Source: Actinomycetota bacterium | GTDB taxonomy: Bacteria > Actinomycetota > Thermoleophilia > Solirubrobacterales > Thermoleophilaceae | DNA: 6,743 nt | Direction: 5' to 3' | Assembly: GCA_005885165.1 (NCBI GenBank) | Contig: VAXR01000138.1 | Coordinates: 1-6,743 of the forward strand | Shown: one piece after another, positions 1-5,732 of the stretch | How positions within the stretch are numbered: position 1 is the first letter of the stretch | Layout of the letters: each line of letters starts with the position of its first letter | Translations under genes and position numbers: made by a program | Notes under the pieces: generated by a model | What the model saw: the letters and a program-made list of their open reading frames with translations, nothing else | Databases searched by the model: none | Told to the model about the DNA's origin: nothing

Positions 1-36
1 GGGGGATCCGGGGGTGGCAGGCCTCTCGGGTAGCGG

Positions 37-77
37 GCGCCTACTTGTGCCGGTACCCGCGCCTACTTGTGCCGGTA
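37..77. repeat. 19-bp direct repeat copying the 3' end of infA
   Basis: The 19-mer gcgcctacttgtgccggta occurs at 37-55 and again at 59-77, separated by ccc (period 22). The right copy is the end of infA, covering the last four codons (Tyr-Arg-His-Lys) and the TAG stop. The left copy lies just downstream of the gene and is out of frame with it because 22 is not a multiple of three. It could be a replication-slippage duplication, or an artefact near the edge of the sequence. No gene is recognisable in bases 1-62. Confidence 0.9.
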
Positions 78-281
78 GGTGATCCGGCCGCGGTCGAGGT
101 CATAGGGCGACAGCTCGATCTTCACGCGGTCCCCGGGGAGGATCCGGATGTAGTGCCGGCGCATCTTGCCCGAGATGTGGCCCAGCACGTCGTGCCCGTT
201 GTCGAGCTTGACACGGAACATCGTGTTGGGCAGGGCCTCCGTGACCTCGCCCTCCATCTCGATCTTCTCTTCCTTCGCCAC
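63..281 (-). CDS. infA: Translation initiation factor IF-1
   Basis: IF-1 binds the A site of the 30S subunit and works with IF-2 and IF-3 in start-site selection. The 72-residue product has the usual length of the family and reads as IF-1 from end to end: an acidic start (MAKEEKIEMEG), the OB-fold strand with FRVKLDNGHDVLGHISGKMR (residues 22-41), and the tail RGRITYRHK. The start is GTG at 279-281. There is no Shine-Dalgarno, but a TAGACT hexamer ends 7 bases upstream, which suggests a leaderless mRNA. In many bacteria infA sits between map and rpmJ; here the upstream neighbour is a cold-shock gene on the same strand, and no rpmJ start is visible in the 62 bases downstream. The last codons and stop are duplicated as a 19-bp direct repeat. 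Confidence 0.97.
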   Translation of the reverse strand: MAKEEKIEMEGEVTEALPNTMFRVKLDNGHDVLGHISGKMRRHYIRILPGDRVKIELSPYDLDRGRITYRHK

Positions 282-288
282 GTGTTCG

Positions 289-294
289 AGTCTA
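289..294 (-). promoter_or_regulatory. Putative -10 element of infA (leaderless)
   Basis: On the minus strand TAGACT fits the actinobacterial TAnnnT -10 pattern and is followed by 7 bases and then the GTG start of infA. That spacing would put the transcription start at or next to the start codon. There is no Shine-Dalgarno to compete with this reading. I do not see a convincing -35 hexamer. The call rests on pattern only. Confidence 0.45.
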
Positions 295-306
295 ATCCCA
301 GACCCG

Positions 307-322
307 GCCCGAACGCTCGGGC
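307..322. other. Perfect 6-bp inverted repeat between csp and infA
   Basis: The sequence gcccga-acgc-tcgggc forms a GC-rich 6-bp stem with a 4-base loop, 15 bases past the csp stop codon and about 12 bases upstream of the infA -10-like hexamer. It could be a weak terminator for csp or an operator for infA. There is no T tract after it on the minus strand, so a classical intrinsic terminator is not supported. Confidence 0.35.
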
Positions 323-337
323 GTCACGCGCGCGCTC

Positions 338-541
338 TCAGATCTTCGTGACGTTTACCGCCTTGGGGCCCTTGTCGCCCGACTCCTCGTCGTAGGAGAC
401 CTTTGAGTTCTCCTGGAGCGTCTTGAAGCCGCTCCCGTTGATGCCGGTGTGATGGACGAACAGATCGCGGTCGCCCTCGTCAGGGGTGATGAACCCGTAA
501 CCCTTCTCGTCGTTGAACCACTTAACGGTTCCGGTCGCCAT
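338..541 (-). CDS. Cold-shock domain protein (CspA family)
   Basis: This is a 67-residue single-domain cold-shock protein, an OB-fold that binds single-stranded RNA and DNA and acts as an RNA chaperone. RNP1 is KGYGFIT (residues 13-19) and RNP2 is DLFVHH (26-31). The opening MATGTVKWFNDEKGYGF and the end KGPKAVNVT are typical of the family. The ATG at 539-541 is chosen because the CspA homology begins exactly there; the frame stays open far upstream, but that part is only the shadow of the enoyl-CoA hydratase gene. A purine-rich AAGGAAGGG lies about 12 bases before the ATG, a little far for a Shine-Dalgarno. It is transcribed toward infA with 56 bases between them and appears to have its own leader in 542-738. 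Confidence 0.96.
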   Translation of the reverse strand: MATGTVKWFNDEKGYGFITPDEGDRDLFVHHTGINGSGFKTLQENSKVSYDEESGDKGPKAVNVTKI

Positions 542-625
542 TGCTGACGCGCACCCTTCCTTTCCTACAGCCCTGCTCGGAGTTCCGCTAGATGCGACCC
601 GAACCTCGGGGCCTACGTTCGTTCC

Positions 626-642
626 GCCGGAGTCGGTCCGGC
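626..642. other. Hairpin in the upstream region of csp
   Basis: The sequence gccgga-gtcgg-tccggc is a perfect 6-bp inverted repeat with a 5-base loop. If transcription of csp starts near 647, as the -10-like element at 654-659 suggests, this stem would form at the very 5' end of the csp leader. A 5' stem can protect an mRNA or act in temperature response, but neither role can be read from the sequence. Confidence 0.3.
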
Positions 643-653
643 AACCGCGGGGC

Positions 654-662
654 ACCCTAGCA
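654..662 (-). promoter_or_regulatory. Candidate extended -10 promoter of csp
   Basis: On the minus strand TGCTAGGGT combines an extended -10 TG with the hexamer TAGGGT, which fits TAnnnT. It would give a leader of roughly 105 bases before the csp ATG. No good -35 is seen. The rest of the 197-base gap (542-738) holds the hairpin at 626-642 and a short GC-rich inverted repeat at 709-722 just past the hydratase stop, but no gene. Confidence 0.25.
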
Positions 663-738
663 CCACCCGCTGTGGGAAGGATTCGATGCGGTGAAGATGC
701 CGTTATGACGCGCAGGGGCGCGGTTCCTCGGGGGCGGC

Positions 739-1521
739 TCAGCGGCCGTGGAACCGGGCGTGACCCGGGCCGCCGTGCTCGAGGAAGCTCTTCACCGCGT
801 TCTGGAGGTCCTCGGTGCCGAACAGCGAGCCGGCGATCTCGCCGATCCGCTCGTCGGCCCCGCGGACGCCGTGCTCGAGGAAGGCCCGCACCATCCGCTT
901 GGTCGCGGCGTGCGCCAGCGTCGGCCCCTCGGCGAGCGTCCGCGCGAACCGCAGCGACTCCTCGCGCAGCTCGTCGTCGGGAAGCACGCGGTTGATCACG
1001 TTCCAGCGCTCGAGCGTGGCGGCGTCGTAGAGGTCGCCGCTCATCACGAACTCGCGGGCGCGGGCCGGGCCGGCGCGCTCGGCCACCCGCTGGGTGCCCC
1101 CGGCGCCAGGCGTCAGCCCGACCACTCGCTCGACCAGCCCGAACCGCGCGGACTCGGCGGCGAAGATCAGGTCGCAGCCCAGCGAGAGCTCGAAGCCGGC
1201 GGTGAGGCACAGCGCGTGGACCGACGAGAGCGTCGGGAAGGGCATCTCCTCGAGCCGCTGCACCAGGCGGGTGAGCGGGTTGAGCGTGTCCTGCGACGCC
1301 TCCGCCGGCGTGCGGCCCTCGAACACGTGCACGTCCGCTCCGCCCGTGAAGACCTTGCCATCGGCGCGCAGGAGCAGCGCCCTGACCCCGGCCTCCTCGG
1401 CCTCGTCGAACGCGACCCCGATGTCGCGCGTCAGCTCGTCGCCGAACAGGTTGAGCGGCGGCGAGTCGAGCGTGACGATCCCGACATCGCCGTCGCCCTC
1501 GAAGCGGGCCTTGTCAGCCAC
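739..1521 (-). CDS. Enoyl-CoA hydratase/isomerase family protein (crotonase fold)
   Basis: The 260-residue product has the normal length for a soluble crotonase-family enzyme, which stabilises a thioester enolate in an oxyanion hole, as in hydration of trans-2-enoyl-CoA during beta-oxidation. Visible signatures are GKVFTGGADV (55-64), ELSLGCDLIFAAESARFG (111-128) and GLTPGAGGTQR (135-145). Glu111 and Glu131 align with the two catalytic glutamates of rat mitochondrial hydratase (Glu144, Glu164), which favours true hydratase activity. The usual GGG before the first Glu is TAG-Phe here. The GTG start at 1519-1521 has GGAG 7 bases upstream and overlaps the end of the HIT gene by 8 bases, so the two are probably translationally coupled. 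The acyl-CoA substrate cannot be predicted, and isomerase or lyase members share this fold. Confidence 0.93.
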   Translation of the reverse strand: MADKARFEGDGDVGIVTLDSPPLNLFGDELTRDIGVAFDEAEEAGVRALLLRADGKVFTGGADVHVFEGRTPAEASQDTLNPLTRLVQRLEEMPFPTLSSVHALCLTAGFELSLGCDLIFAAESARFGLVERVVGLTPGAGGTQRVAERAGPARAREFVMSGDLYDAATLERWNVINRVLPDDELREESLRFARTLAEGPTLAHAATKRMVRAFLEHGVRGADERIGEIAGSLFGTEDLQNAVKSFLEHGGPGHARFHGR

Positions 1522-1924
1522 CGCGAATCTCCGTGGCCACGGCTTCGAGCTCGTCCGGCTCTGCGGGCTGCGGTCGAACCGGCAGCTGCAGCGGGTCGTC
1601 CTCGTAGCGCGGGATCACATGGACGTGGAAGTGGAAGATCGTCTGCCACGCGGCCGGCTCGCAGGAGTTGAGGAGGTTCACGCCGTCGCAGCTGAGCCCG
1701 TCCCTCATCTGGAGCGCGAGCCGCTTGGCCGACTGCACGGTCCGCGCCAGGTCCTCGTCCCCGATCTCGTACAGGTTGCGCGTGTGCTCCCGCGGGATCA
1801 CGACCGCGTGCCCGCGCGTCCAGGGATTGATGTCCATGAAGGCGACGCTGTGCTCGTCCTCGTACACGCGCACGGCCGGCAGCTCGCCCGCGAGGATCTT
1901 GCAGAAGATGCAGTCGGGGTCCAC
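1514..1924 (-). CDS. HIT-family nucleotide hydrolase (HinT-like)
   Basis: The 136-residue protein carries the histidine triad HFHVH at 98-102, followed by VIP; His100 is the expected nucleophile by alignment with HINT1 His112. An N-terminal CIFCKI with Cys5 and Cys8, plus His47 and possibly His98, resembles the zinc site found in some bacterial HinT proteins. Family members hydrolyse AMP-linked phosphoramidates or related nucleoside phosphates; the physiological substrate here is unknown. The GTG start at 1922-1924 puts the CxxC at its usual distance from the N-terminus. There is no Shine-Dalgarno; TAGTCT ends 9 bases upstream, so a leaderless internal promoter is possible. It lies 26 bases after the PRC-barrel gene and overlaps the downstream hydratase gene by 8 bases. 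Confidence 0.94.
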   Translation of the reverse strand: MDPDCIFCKILAGELPAVRVYEDEHSVAFMDINPWTRGHAVVIPREHTRNLYEIGDEDLARTVQSAKRLALQMRDGLSCDGVNLLNSCEPAAWQTIFHFHVHVIPRYEDDPLQLPVRPQPAEPDELEAVATEIRGG

Positions 1925-1933
1925 GAGGGCCGG

Positions 1934-1939
1934 AGACTA
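1934..1939 (-). promoter_or_regulatory. Possible internal -10 element before the HIT gene
   Basis: TAGTCT on the minus strand fits TAnnnT and is followed by 9 bases and the GTG start. The HIT gene is the only internal gene of the cluster that has neither an overlap with, nor an 8-base or smaller gap to, its upstream neighbour, and it lacks a Shine-Dalgarno. A separate start of a hit-ech transcript is therefore plausible. No -35 is recognised. Confidence 0.3.
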
Positions 1940-1950
1940 CCCGGCGCGCC

Positions 1951-2214
1951 TCAGAGCCCCAGGATCGTCACCAGCACGACGCCGTCGCGGGCGATGTTCG
2001 ACGCGGCGTCCGCGCTCACGAACGCCTGGCGGCCGGCGACGGACACGAGGAAGCCCGTGATCGGCGGGTAGCCAGTCCCGCCGAGGCGCACGATTAGGTC
2101 GTCCACACGCCCGATCCGACCGCCCTCGTTGTCGCGAAGCGGGCTGCCGAGGACCTGCGACAGCGGCAGCACCTCGGGTGTCCTACGCGCCTTGGTGGCC
2201 TGCCCAGCCTCCAT
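1951..2214 (-). CDS. Small PRC-barrel domain protein
   Basis: This 87-residue product is nearly all one beta-rich domain. Residues 16-83, running from LPLSQVLGSPLRD through GRIGRVDDLIVRLGG, GYPPITGFLV and GRQAFVSAD to GVVLVT, look like the PRC-barrel found at the N-terminus of many actinobacterial MgtE-type magnesium transporters. PRC-barrels act as small binding or regulatory modules. No transmembrane segment, MgtE intracellular domain or CBS domain follows; the frame closes four residues after LVT. The ATG at 2212-2214 lies 8 bases past the corA stop with only a weak ribosome site, so translation probably depends on corA. It may be a stand-alone regulator of the CorA channel or the remnant of a longer protein. 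The domain call is from memory of the family pattern. Confidence 0.68.
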   Translation of the reverse strand: MEAGQATKARRTPEVLPLSQVLGSPLRDNEGGRIGRVDDLIVRLGGTGYPPITGFLVSVAGRQAFVSADAASNIARDGVVLVTILGL

Positions 2215-2222
2215 CGCCGGGC

Positions 2223-3197
2223 CTAAAGCCAACCGACGTTCTTGAAGTAGCGGTAAAGCGCCACGCAGATCGCCAGCATCACGAGGATCGCCGCCGGATA
2301 GCCGAGGGTCCAGCCGAGCTCCGGCATGTGCCTGAAGTTCATGCCGTAGATCGCGCCGATCACGGTGGGGATCGCGGCGATCGCGGCCCACGCCGTGATC
2401 TTCCGCATGTCGTCGTTCTGGCGGACGCTGACCTGCGCCAGATTCGCCTCGAGGATCCCGTTCAGGAGGTCGCGGTGCCCCTCGACAATTTCGTTCGCAC
2501 GCAATGCGTGGTCGGATACGTCGCGGAAGTAGTCCCTCAGGTCCTCGTGGACTATCTCGAAGCGGCCCCGGGTCAGCTCATCGAGCGGGCCGATCAGCGG
2601 CGCTGTGGCGCGGTGCATCTCCAGCACCTCGCGCTTCAGCTTGTAGATCCGCTCCGTCGGGTTCGTGCGCGCCGGCGAGAAGATCTCGTCCTCGAGCTCC
2701 TCGATGTCGTCCTCGATCCCGGCCAGCACCGGCGCGTAGTCGTCCACGACCCTGTCGACGATCCCATGCAGGACGGCCCCGGGCCCGCACCCCAGCAGGT
2801 CGGGACGCTTCTCGATCTCGAGCCGGACCGGGTGGAGGTCGCTGATCGCCCCGTGGCGGACCGAGATGATGAAGCTGCGTCCCACGAACAGCATGATCTG
2901 CCCGCTCTGGATCGACTCTGTCTCGTCCCAGTAGCGCGCGGTCTTGAGGACCAGGAAGATCGTGTCGCCGTACATCTCGAGCTTCGGCCGCTGGTGCGCC
3001 TTGATGGCGTCCTCCACGGCGAGCTCGTGGAGCTCGAACTCGCGCGCGACGGAGTCGAACTCGTCCTCCCCGGGCTCATACAGCCCGATCCACACCCACG
3101 CGCCGGTCTCCGCCCGGCAGGCGTCGTAGGCGTCATCGAGCTCGACCCCGCCCGCCCGGCGGCGGCCGTCCTCGTACACGGCGCAGTCGACGATCAC
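2223..3197 (-). CDS. corA: CorA-family magnesium (divalent cation) channel
   Basis: CorA is a pentameric inner-membrane channel for Mg2+ and sometimes Co2+ or Ni2+. The 324-residue product has the family layout: a cytoplasmic alpha/beta domain (about 1-135), a long charged helical stalk (about 140-265, with IEDDIEELEDEIF at 161-173), a first membrane helix ending in the signature YGMNF (284-288; Gly285-Met286-Asn287), the short loop RHMPELGW containing MPEL, and a second membrane helix (about 300-316) before a short cytoplasmic tail YFKNVGWL. The GTG at 3195-3197 was chosen because GGAGG lies 4 bases upstream and it forms a GTGA overlap with the stop of the CCA gene; the frame is open further upstream but only as a shadow of that gene. 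The PRC-barrel gene follows after 8 bases. Confidence 0.95.
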   Translation of the reverse strand: MIVDCAVYEDGRRRAGGVELDDAYDACRAETGAWVWIGLYEPGEDEFDSVAREFELHELAVEDAIKAHQRPKLEMYGDTIFLVLKTARYWDETESIQSGQIMLFVGRSFIISVRHGAISDLHPVRLEIEKRPDLLGCGPGAVLHGIVDRVVDDYAPVLAGIEDDIEELEDEIFSPARTNPTERIYKLKREVLEMHRATAPLIGPLDELTRGRFEIVHEDLRDYFRDVSDHALRANEIVEGHRDLLNGILEANLAQVSVRQNDDMRKITAWAAIAAIPTVIGAIYGMNFRHMPELGWTLGYPAAILVMLAICVALYRYFKNVGWL

Positions 3198-4651
3198 GAC
3201 GCCTCCGAATTCTCGCGCAGGCGGCGCGCGAGGGCGAGGGCGTCCTCGCGCGTCGTGGCCTCGCCGGTGAAGGCCGCCTCGCGGAGCCGCTCGATCAGCG
3301 CGCCGATCTCCGGGCCGGTCGGGATGCCAAGGCCGCGTGCCAGCTCGTCGCCCCGGATGGGTGGACGCGGCGGCCCCTGCTCGCGCCATGTGAGCGCCTC
3401 GGAGGTGAGCTCGCGCGCGAGCTCGAGGTGGGTGGCGATTGCGTCGTCGGCCTTGCGCCCGCGCGTCGCGAGCCGGTCGGCGCACGAGAGGACCGTCACC
3501 TCGAGCTCGACCGGGCTGCAGGTGGTGAGGTAGCGATATACGGCCGCCCGCGATAGGGGACGCTCGTGGACCATGAACCCGAGGACCAGGTGGTGGCGCG
3601 TGATCGCGGCGATGAACGTCCGGAGGCGCCCGCTCGCCCGGAGCCGGCGGCACACCTCGCTGACCATCTCCTCGCCCAGCGAGTCGTGGCCGATGAACGA
3701 GATCCGGCCGTTGGGAAGGACGCGCCGGGTCCCCGGCTTGCCGATGTCGTGGAGGAGCGCGGCGAAGCGAAGCGCCTGCGCGCGGGTGAGCTCGTCGGCG
3801 AGCGGCTCGGCGAGGGTCGCGGCGACCCGCGGCGCAAGCTCCCGGAACGCTGGCTCGGGATCGCGCTCGATCTCGAGCGACTGGCGGAGCACCTCGATCG
3901 TGTGCCCATGCACGTCGAGGTGGTGGTAGGGGCTCTGCTCGACCCCGTGGAGGTCCTCGAGCTCGGGGAGCACGGCCGCGACCAGGCCAAGCCGCTCGGC
4001 GAGCTCGAACCCCTCGATCACGCGGTCGGCGATCACGATGCGGCGGAGCTCGGCGAACACGCGTTCCGGGGAGGCGGTCGCGACGCCGGGGGCAGCCTCG
4101 CGCGTCAGGCGCTCGGTCTCCCGCTCGGGCTGGAAGTCGAGCTCGGTGGCGAGCCGCGCGAGGCGGAGCGGCCGCAGCGGATCGCGGGCGTACGACGAGG
4201 AGGCGACGTCAGGTCCGCCGAGCACGCGCAGGACGCGGTTCTCGAGGTCGGCCGCGCCGCCGCTCGGGTCGATCAGCTCGGCCTCGCCGTCCTGAAGCGG
4301 GACCGCCAGCGCGTTGACGCTGAAGTCGCGCAGCCCAAGGTCCCCCTCGATCGTCGGCGCCTGCAGGCGCGAGACGTCGCAGATCCACTCCCCTCCCCCG
4401 CCGATCGTCCGCCAGGCCCCGAACGACTCCGACAGCTGGAAGGCCGGACCACGCGCCACGCCGGCCACGGCCCGCGCCGCCTCCTCCGGGGAGCCGTCGA
4501 CGGCGACGTCCACGTCGCGGACCTCGCGGCCGAGCAGCGCGTCCCTGACGGCTCCGCCCACGAGCCAGGCCGGCGTTCCGAGCGGGGCGAGGGCGCTGCG
4601 CACGGCGCCGACCGCAGGCGCCGCCACCAGCCGGTCGAGTCCGGCGCTCAC
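3194..4651 (-). CDS. cca: CCA-adding tRNA nucleotidyltransferase (class II, with HD domain)
   Basis: The enzyme builds or repairs the 3' CCA end of tRNAs. The 485-residue product has the class II head with VGGAVRD (31-37), the metal-binding pair Asp46 and Asp48 in RDVDVAV, and RDFSVNALA (108-116). The RDPLR motif at 156-160 corresponds to the template motif EDxxR, with Arg in place of the first Glu. A C-terminal HD-type domain shows HHLDVHGH (243-250), the pair His301-Asp302 in LLHDIGKP, GHD (321-323) and TRHH (351-354). The GTG start at 4649-4651 has GAGG 4 bases upstream and overlaps the alr stop as GTGA; the frame extends 14 codons further upstream but without its own ribosome site. The length matches actinobacterial PcnA/Cca proteins. 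A-adding or poly(A) polymerase activity cannot be excluded by sequence alone. Confidence 0.93.
   Translation of the reverse strand: MSAGLDRLVAAPAVGAVRSALAPLGTPAWLVGGAVRDALLGREVRDVDVAVDGSPEEAARAVAGVARGPAFQLSESFGAWRTIGGGGEWICDVSRLQAPTIEGDLGLRDFSVNALAVPLQDGEAELIDPSGGAADLENRVLRVLGGPDVASSSYARDPLRPLRLARLATELDFQPERETERLTREAAPGVATASPERVFAELRRIVIADRVIEGFELAERLGLVAAVLPELEDLHGVEQSPYHHLDVHGHTIEVLRQSLEIERDPEPAFRELAPRVAATLAEPLADELTRAQALRFAALLHDIGKPGTRRVLPNGRISFIGHDSLGEEMVSEVCRRLRASGRLRTFIAAITRHHLVLGFMVHERPLSRAAVYRYLTTCSPVELEVTVLSCADRLATRGRKADDAIATHLELARELTSEALTWREQGPPRPPIRGDELARGLGIPTGPEIGALIERLREAAFTGEATTREDALALARRLRENSEAS
3198..3206 (-). promoter_or_regulatory. Shine-Dalgarno and GTGA coupling site of corA
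   Basis: GGAGG (3206-3202 on the minus strand) is followed by CGTC and the GTG start of corA, whose first bases GTGA also hold the TGA stop of the CCA gene. The site decides the corA start in an otherwise long open frame. The 4-base spacing is short but recurs before the CCA gene. Confidence 0.75.
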
Positions 4652-5732
4652 CCCGCCTCGTAGTCGCGCCGCACGCGCTGCGTGAGCCCGCACGTCACCT
4701 CGTAGTTGATGGTGCCGAGGCGGCTCGCCACCTCCTCGCAGAGGATGCGCTCGCCGCCCTGCTCACCGATCAGGATCGCGGGGTCGCCCACACGGACGTC
4801 GGTCTCGGGTCCGAGGTCGATGGTCACGTTGTCCATGCTGACGGTGCCGACCAGCGGGTGCGAGCGGCCACGCACGAGAACCCGCGCGTTGTTGGAGAGC
4901 GACCGCCGCCAGCCGTCGCCATAGCCGATCGGCAGGGCGCCCACCCAGGTCGGCTCGTCGGCGCACCAGGTGCGGCCGTAGCCGGCACTAGCGCCGGGCT
5001 CGAAGCGCTTCACCGCGGCAACGTAGGACTCGAGCGAGAGCGCTGGCGCGAGGCCGCGCTCGGCCGGGTCCTCGTGGAAGGGGTCGAGCCCGTACACCGC
5101 GATCCCGCATCGGACCATGTCGAAGTGGGCGGCGGGATCGCGGAACGCGCCGGCGCTGTTGGCGGCGTGTACGACCAGATCGCCGCCGTGCCGATCTTTG
5201 ATCTCGTCGACGAAAGCGGTGAATCGCTCCAGCTGGGCGCCGAAGTGCTCGTCGCCAGGGGAGTCCGCCGTCGCGAAATGCGTCATCAGGCCGGCCAGCT
5301 CGAGGCGGCCGTCGGCCGCGATGCGCTCGCACAGGGAGCGGGCCTCGGCGGGGTCCGCGGTGCCGAGCCGCCCCATGCCGCTGTCGAGCTTCACGTGGAC
5401 GCGAGCAGGGCGGTCGATCCAGTCCAGGAGGTCGCCGCGTCGAGCGCGATCTGGAGGTCAGCGCGCGTGAGCGCGCCCATCACCAGCACGCGGCCATCGA
5501 GGCCGGCCGCGCGCAGCTCCGCAGCCTCGGGGGCGGTCGCAACCGCCAGCCACGACGCGCCGCCGCGCGTCGCCGCCTCGGCGCACGGCACGGCGCCGTG
5601 CCCGTAGCCGTTCGCCTTGACGACCGCGCAGAGCTCGGTGCCCTCCGCGAGCAGCTCGGCCAGCCGCGCGCAGTTGCGCTCGACGGCGCCGAGGTCGACC
5701 CGCGCGACCGCCCGCTCCGGGCCGCTTCTCAC
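4648..5732 (-). pseudogene. alr: Alanine racemase, disrupted by a frameshift near 5400-5438
   Basis: Alanine racemase is a PLP enzyme that makes D-alanine for peptidoglycan. The N-terminal part (5732 to about 5436) starts at a GTG forming a GTGA overlap with the CBS gene and carries VVKANGYGHG with the PLP lysine Lys39. That frame then runs out of homology and stops at 5391-5393. Homology resumes in another frame (GDLLDWIDRPARVHVKLDSG, from about 5436) and continues to the end at 4648, including AGYGRTW with the catalytic tyrosine, the SMD motif, and INYEVTCGLTQRVRR. Joined, the two parts give roughly 360 residues, about ten fewer than I expect around the junction, which suggests a short deletion whose length is not a multiple of three. 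Natural mutation and sequencing or assembly error cannot be told apart here. The rest of the gene looks well conserved. Confidence 0.85.
4652..4659 (-). promoter_or_regulatory. Shine-Dalgarno and GTGA coupling site of cca
   Basis: GAGG (4659-4656, minus strand) is followed by CGGG and then GTGA, which contains both the start of the CCA gene and the stop of alr. This selects 4651 over the in-frame ATG at 4693, which would add 14 Arg/Ala-rich residues lying entirely within alr. Confidence 0.7.

Noticed and set aside
709..722. Inverted repeat cgcgc-aggg-gcgcg just past the hydratase stop, as an intrinsic terminator
   Set aside because: The stem is only 5 bp and has no following T run on the minus strand; GC-rich DNA yields such stems by chance.
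542..1210. N-terminal extension of the csp frame (290 codons in all)
   Set aside because: The cold-shock homology begins exactly at the ATG at 541; the upstream part is an Arg-rich shadow of the hydratase gene.
1094..2071. Long plus-strand open frames opposite the hydratase, HIT and PRC genes (also 748-1671)
   Set aside because: They have low-complexity Arg/Pro/Ser/Ala-rich translations with no recognisable domain and lie antisense to well-conserved genes; typical GC-rich shadows.
2178..3533. 451-codon plus-strand frame antisense to corA
   Set aside because: It crosses the corA/cca boundary, shows no domain, and is explained as the complement of corA.
3566..4663. 365-codon plus-strand frame antisense to cca
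   Set aside because: The composition mirrors the cca codons (Glu/Arg/Leu/His-rich), no motif is visible, and the opposite strand encodes a clear enzyme.
4648..5394. A separate short gene starting at Met-Lys-Leu-Asp-Ser-Gly
   Set aside because: It begins in the middle of the alanine racemase fold and lacks the PLP lysine; it is the 3' part of the frameshifted alr.
5400..5441. Programmed ribosomal frameshift in alr
   Set aside because: No slippery heptamer or evident stimulatory structure was found, and the joined product is also short by about ten residues, which points to a deletion or an error.
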